A stretch of 21,745 nucleotides of DNA from an uncultured Clostridia bacterium (GTDB lineage Bacteria; Bacillota; Clostridia; TANB77; CAG-508). The translations under genes and the position numbers were made by a program. Under the pieces are notes generated by a model. The model saw only the letters and a program-made list of their open reading frames with translations, was not told the origin of the DNA and did not search any database. The stretch lies in the NCBI GenBank assembly GCA_948875265.1, contig CAQRYF010000026.1:1-21745 (forward strand), written 5' to 3'. Shown here one piece after another: positions 20,546 to 21,745 of this stretch (its first letter is position 1; every line of letters begins with the position of its first letter).

Positions 20546-21680
20546 ATGGCAAAAAAGAAAAAAGAAAAAAGTTTTTCAAGTTTCTTGAATAATCCTGTAG
20601 ATTTTACATTAGTAATTACGATATTACTGTTATTATCAATAGGGTTAATAATGGTGTTATCAGCAAGTTCACCTTCTGCACTTTCAGAAAGTGGAAACAG
20701 CTATTCATATTTTTCAAAACAATTAGTATTTGCAATATTAGGAATTATTGCGATGTTGTTTATATCAAAAATAGATTATAGATTTTACCAAAAATTTTAC
20801 AAACAAGCTTGGTGGGTTTCATTAATATTATTGGCTTTAGTACTAATTGCTGGAAGAACTATAAATGGAGCTAAAAGATGGATTTATGTAACAGAAACAT
20901 TATCTTTTCAACCATCAGAAGCTGTTAAGTTTCTAATGATAATATTTTATGCAGGAATATTAGTTAAAAATAGAGATAACCTTGATAAATATGGTAAAGG
21001 TTTAGTTAAGCATATGTTATTCTTAGCACCAATTATATTATTATTATTATTAGAACCACATCTAAGCGCATCTCTTGTTATTATAGGAATTTGTTGTATT
21101 ATGATGATAATGGCAGGATGTAAATTTATGCATTTTGCAGCAACAGCAGGAACAGTAGGAATTCCAGCTTTAATAGCTTTAATAGTTCTTGAGCCATATA
21201 GATTACAGAGGGTTACTACTTTTTTAGATCCTTGGAAAGATGCAACAGGAGATGGATGGCAAGTAATACAAAGTTTATATGCAATTGGTTCAGGGGGACT
21301 TTTTGGAGCAGGACTTGGAGAAAGTAAGCAAAAGTTTTTATATATACCAGAACCACATAATGATTTCATATTTTCTATATTAGGAGAAGAATTAGGATTT
21401 ATTGGATGTGCGGTAGTTCTAATATTATTTGCTATATTTATATGGAGAGGAGTTCTAATTGCAATGAGAGCACCAGATATGTATGGAAGTTTAATAGCAA
21501 TTGGAATAACAGCATTAGTTGGAATACAAGTAATAATAAATGTTGCAGTAGTAACATCATCAATGCCAGCAACAGGAATGCCATTACCATTCTTTAGTTA
21601 TCGGAGGAACAGCTTTATTCATATTATTATGCGAGATGGGAGTGCTCTTAAACATATCAAGAGCAAGTGCAAAACAATAA
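20546..21680 (+). CDS. ftsW: Septal glycosyltransferase FtsW (SEDS), requires +1 shift at CGG 21602
   Basis: ATG 20546 follows AAGGAAGGA. The protein has about ten membrane helices and SEDS motifs: VLSASSPSA, INGAKRWI, SFQPSEAVKF, EPHLSASLV, GEELGFIG and MPLPFFSYGG. It polymerises lipid II at the septum with the class B PBP. The zero frame is correct to Tyr352 (TAT 21599-21601). CGG 21602-21604 then throws it out of frame, giving an unrelated basic tail. Dropping C21602 continues GGTALFILLCEMGVLLNISR and stops at 21678-21680, for 377 aa, a normal length and a perfect family ending. The broken motif is one of the most conserved in FtsW/RodA/SpoVE. SpoVE is the alternative identity, given the SpoVD-like partner. 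Because this is an essential function, decay is unlikely unless a second copy exists. Confidence 0.9.
21602..21605 (+). other. ftsW: Candidate CGG +1 recoding site (ftsW)
   Basis: In-frame TAT CGG A. Removing C21602 gives Tyr-Gly-Gly of the SYGG motif. A slipped P-site pairing would be TAT to ATC, a poor match, so simple tRNA slippage is not obvious. Confidence 0.65.
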
Positions 21681-21713
21681 TTCCATTTCAATTCCTTTCC
21701 CGTTTTGGGGTCG

Positions 21714-21745
21714 GGTCTTAAAATGGTAATTGCCATTTTAAGACC
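21714..21745. repeat. Hairpin at the window end after ftsW
   Basis: GGTCTTAAAATGG (21714-21726) and CCATTTTAAGACC (21733-21745) are perfect inverted arms around TAATTG. The sequence just left (CCGTTTTGGGGTCG, from 21700) is GC-richer, and its complement may lie just beyond the edge, making a longer palindrome. It may be a terminator or a dispersed repeat that ended the contig. Confidence 0.5.

Noticed and set aside
722..21604. Treating the five frame breaks as unrelated pseudogene mutations
   Set aside because: All five are the same base, in the same phase, before a conserved Gly codon, and one is in ftsW; random decay would give mixed insertions, deletions and stops.
1..21745. tRNA or rRNA genes
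   Set aside because: I saw no cloverleaf-like GC-rich stretch with T-loop sequence or rRNA-like conserved blocks; a covariance-model scan would be needed to exclude a divergent tRNA.

Overview
The window is strongly AT-rich and reads as a Clostridia-type Firmicute, probably an uncultivated or gut lineage. The evidence is the gene order mraZ-rsmH-ftsL-PASTA PBP, a MurE with the DNPR motif of meso-diaminopimelate enzymes, strong AGGAGG-type ribosome binding sites, near-exclusive AGA arginine codons, and TTG starts on mraZ, rsmH, mraY and the integrase.

Layout. Positions 1-1230 hold small accessory genes: two 58-aa proteins, a small XRE regulator and a 45-aa protein. From 1266 to 6670 lies one gene for an M15-like zinc peptidase with a peptidoglycan-binding domain. 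It is split by a 4.76-kb serine-integrase element (1488-6248) that carries a Bro-N/DinD-like antirepressor, a metallophosphoesterase, a roughly 500-nt non-coding block with interleaved inverted repeats, a 69-aa protein and a 527-aa large serine recombinase. Both junctions can be read at base level: the shared core is CA (1486-1487 and 6247-6248), the element ends are 23-bp imperfect inverted repeats, and joining 1487 to 6249 restores the peptidase frame. A convergent XRE gene (6688-7065) closes the accessory part. From 7300 to the end runs the division and cell-wall cluster: MraZ boxes, mraZ, rsmH, ftsL, PBP, then an inserted block (RelA/SpoT-type HD hydrolase, a heterodimeric ABC exporter, a Nudix remnant, pyrBI), then murE, mraY and ftsW. 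murF and murD are not in their usual places.

The most striking signal is shared by otherwise unrelated genes. Five reading-frame breaks occur, in the XRE gene, twice in the M15 gene, in the integrase and in ftsW. All five are the same event: one extra C directly before an in-frame, family-expected glycine codon GGA or GGT. Each therefore shows an in-frame CGG where a +1 shift is needed. I found no in-frame CGG used as a sense codon in any intact gene of the window. One break falls in the near-invariant SYGG motif of the essential ftsW. This suggests +1 recoding (or quadruplet decoding of CGGN as glycine) at an unassigned or unread CGG codon. A systematic sequencing or assembly artefact is the main alternative. 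If real, the integrase, a regulator, a wall hydrolase and the septal glycosyltransferase all depend on the same decoding event.
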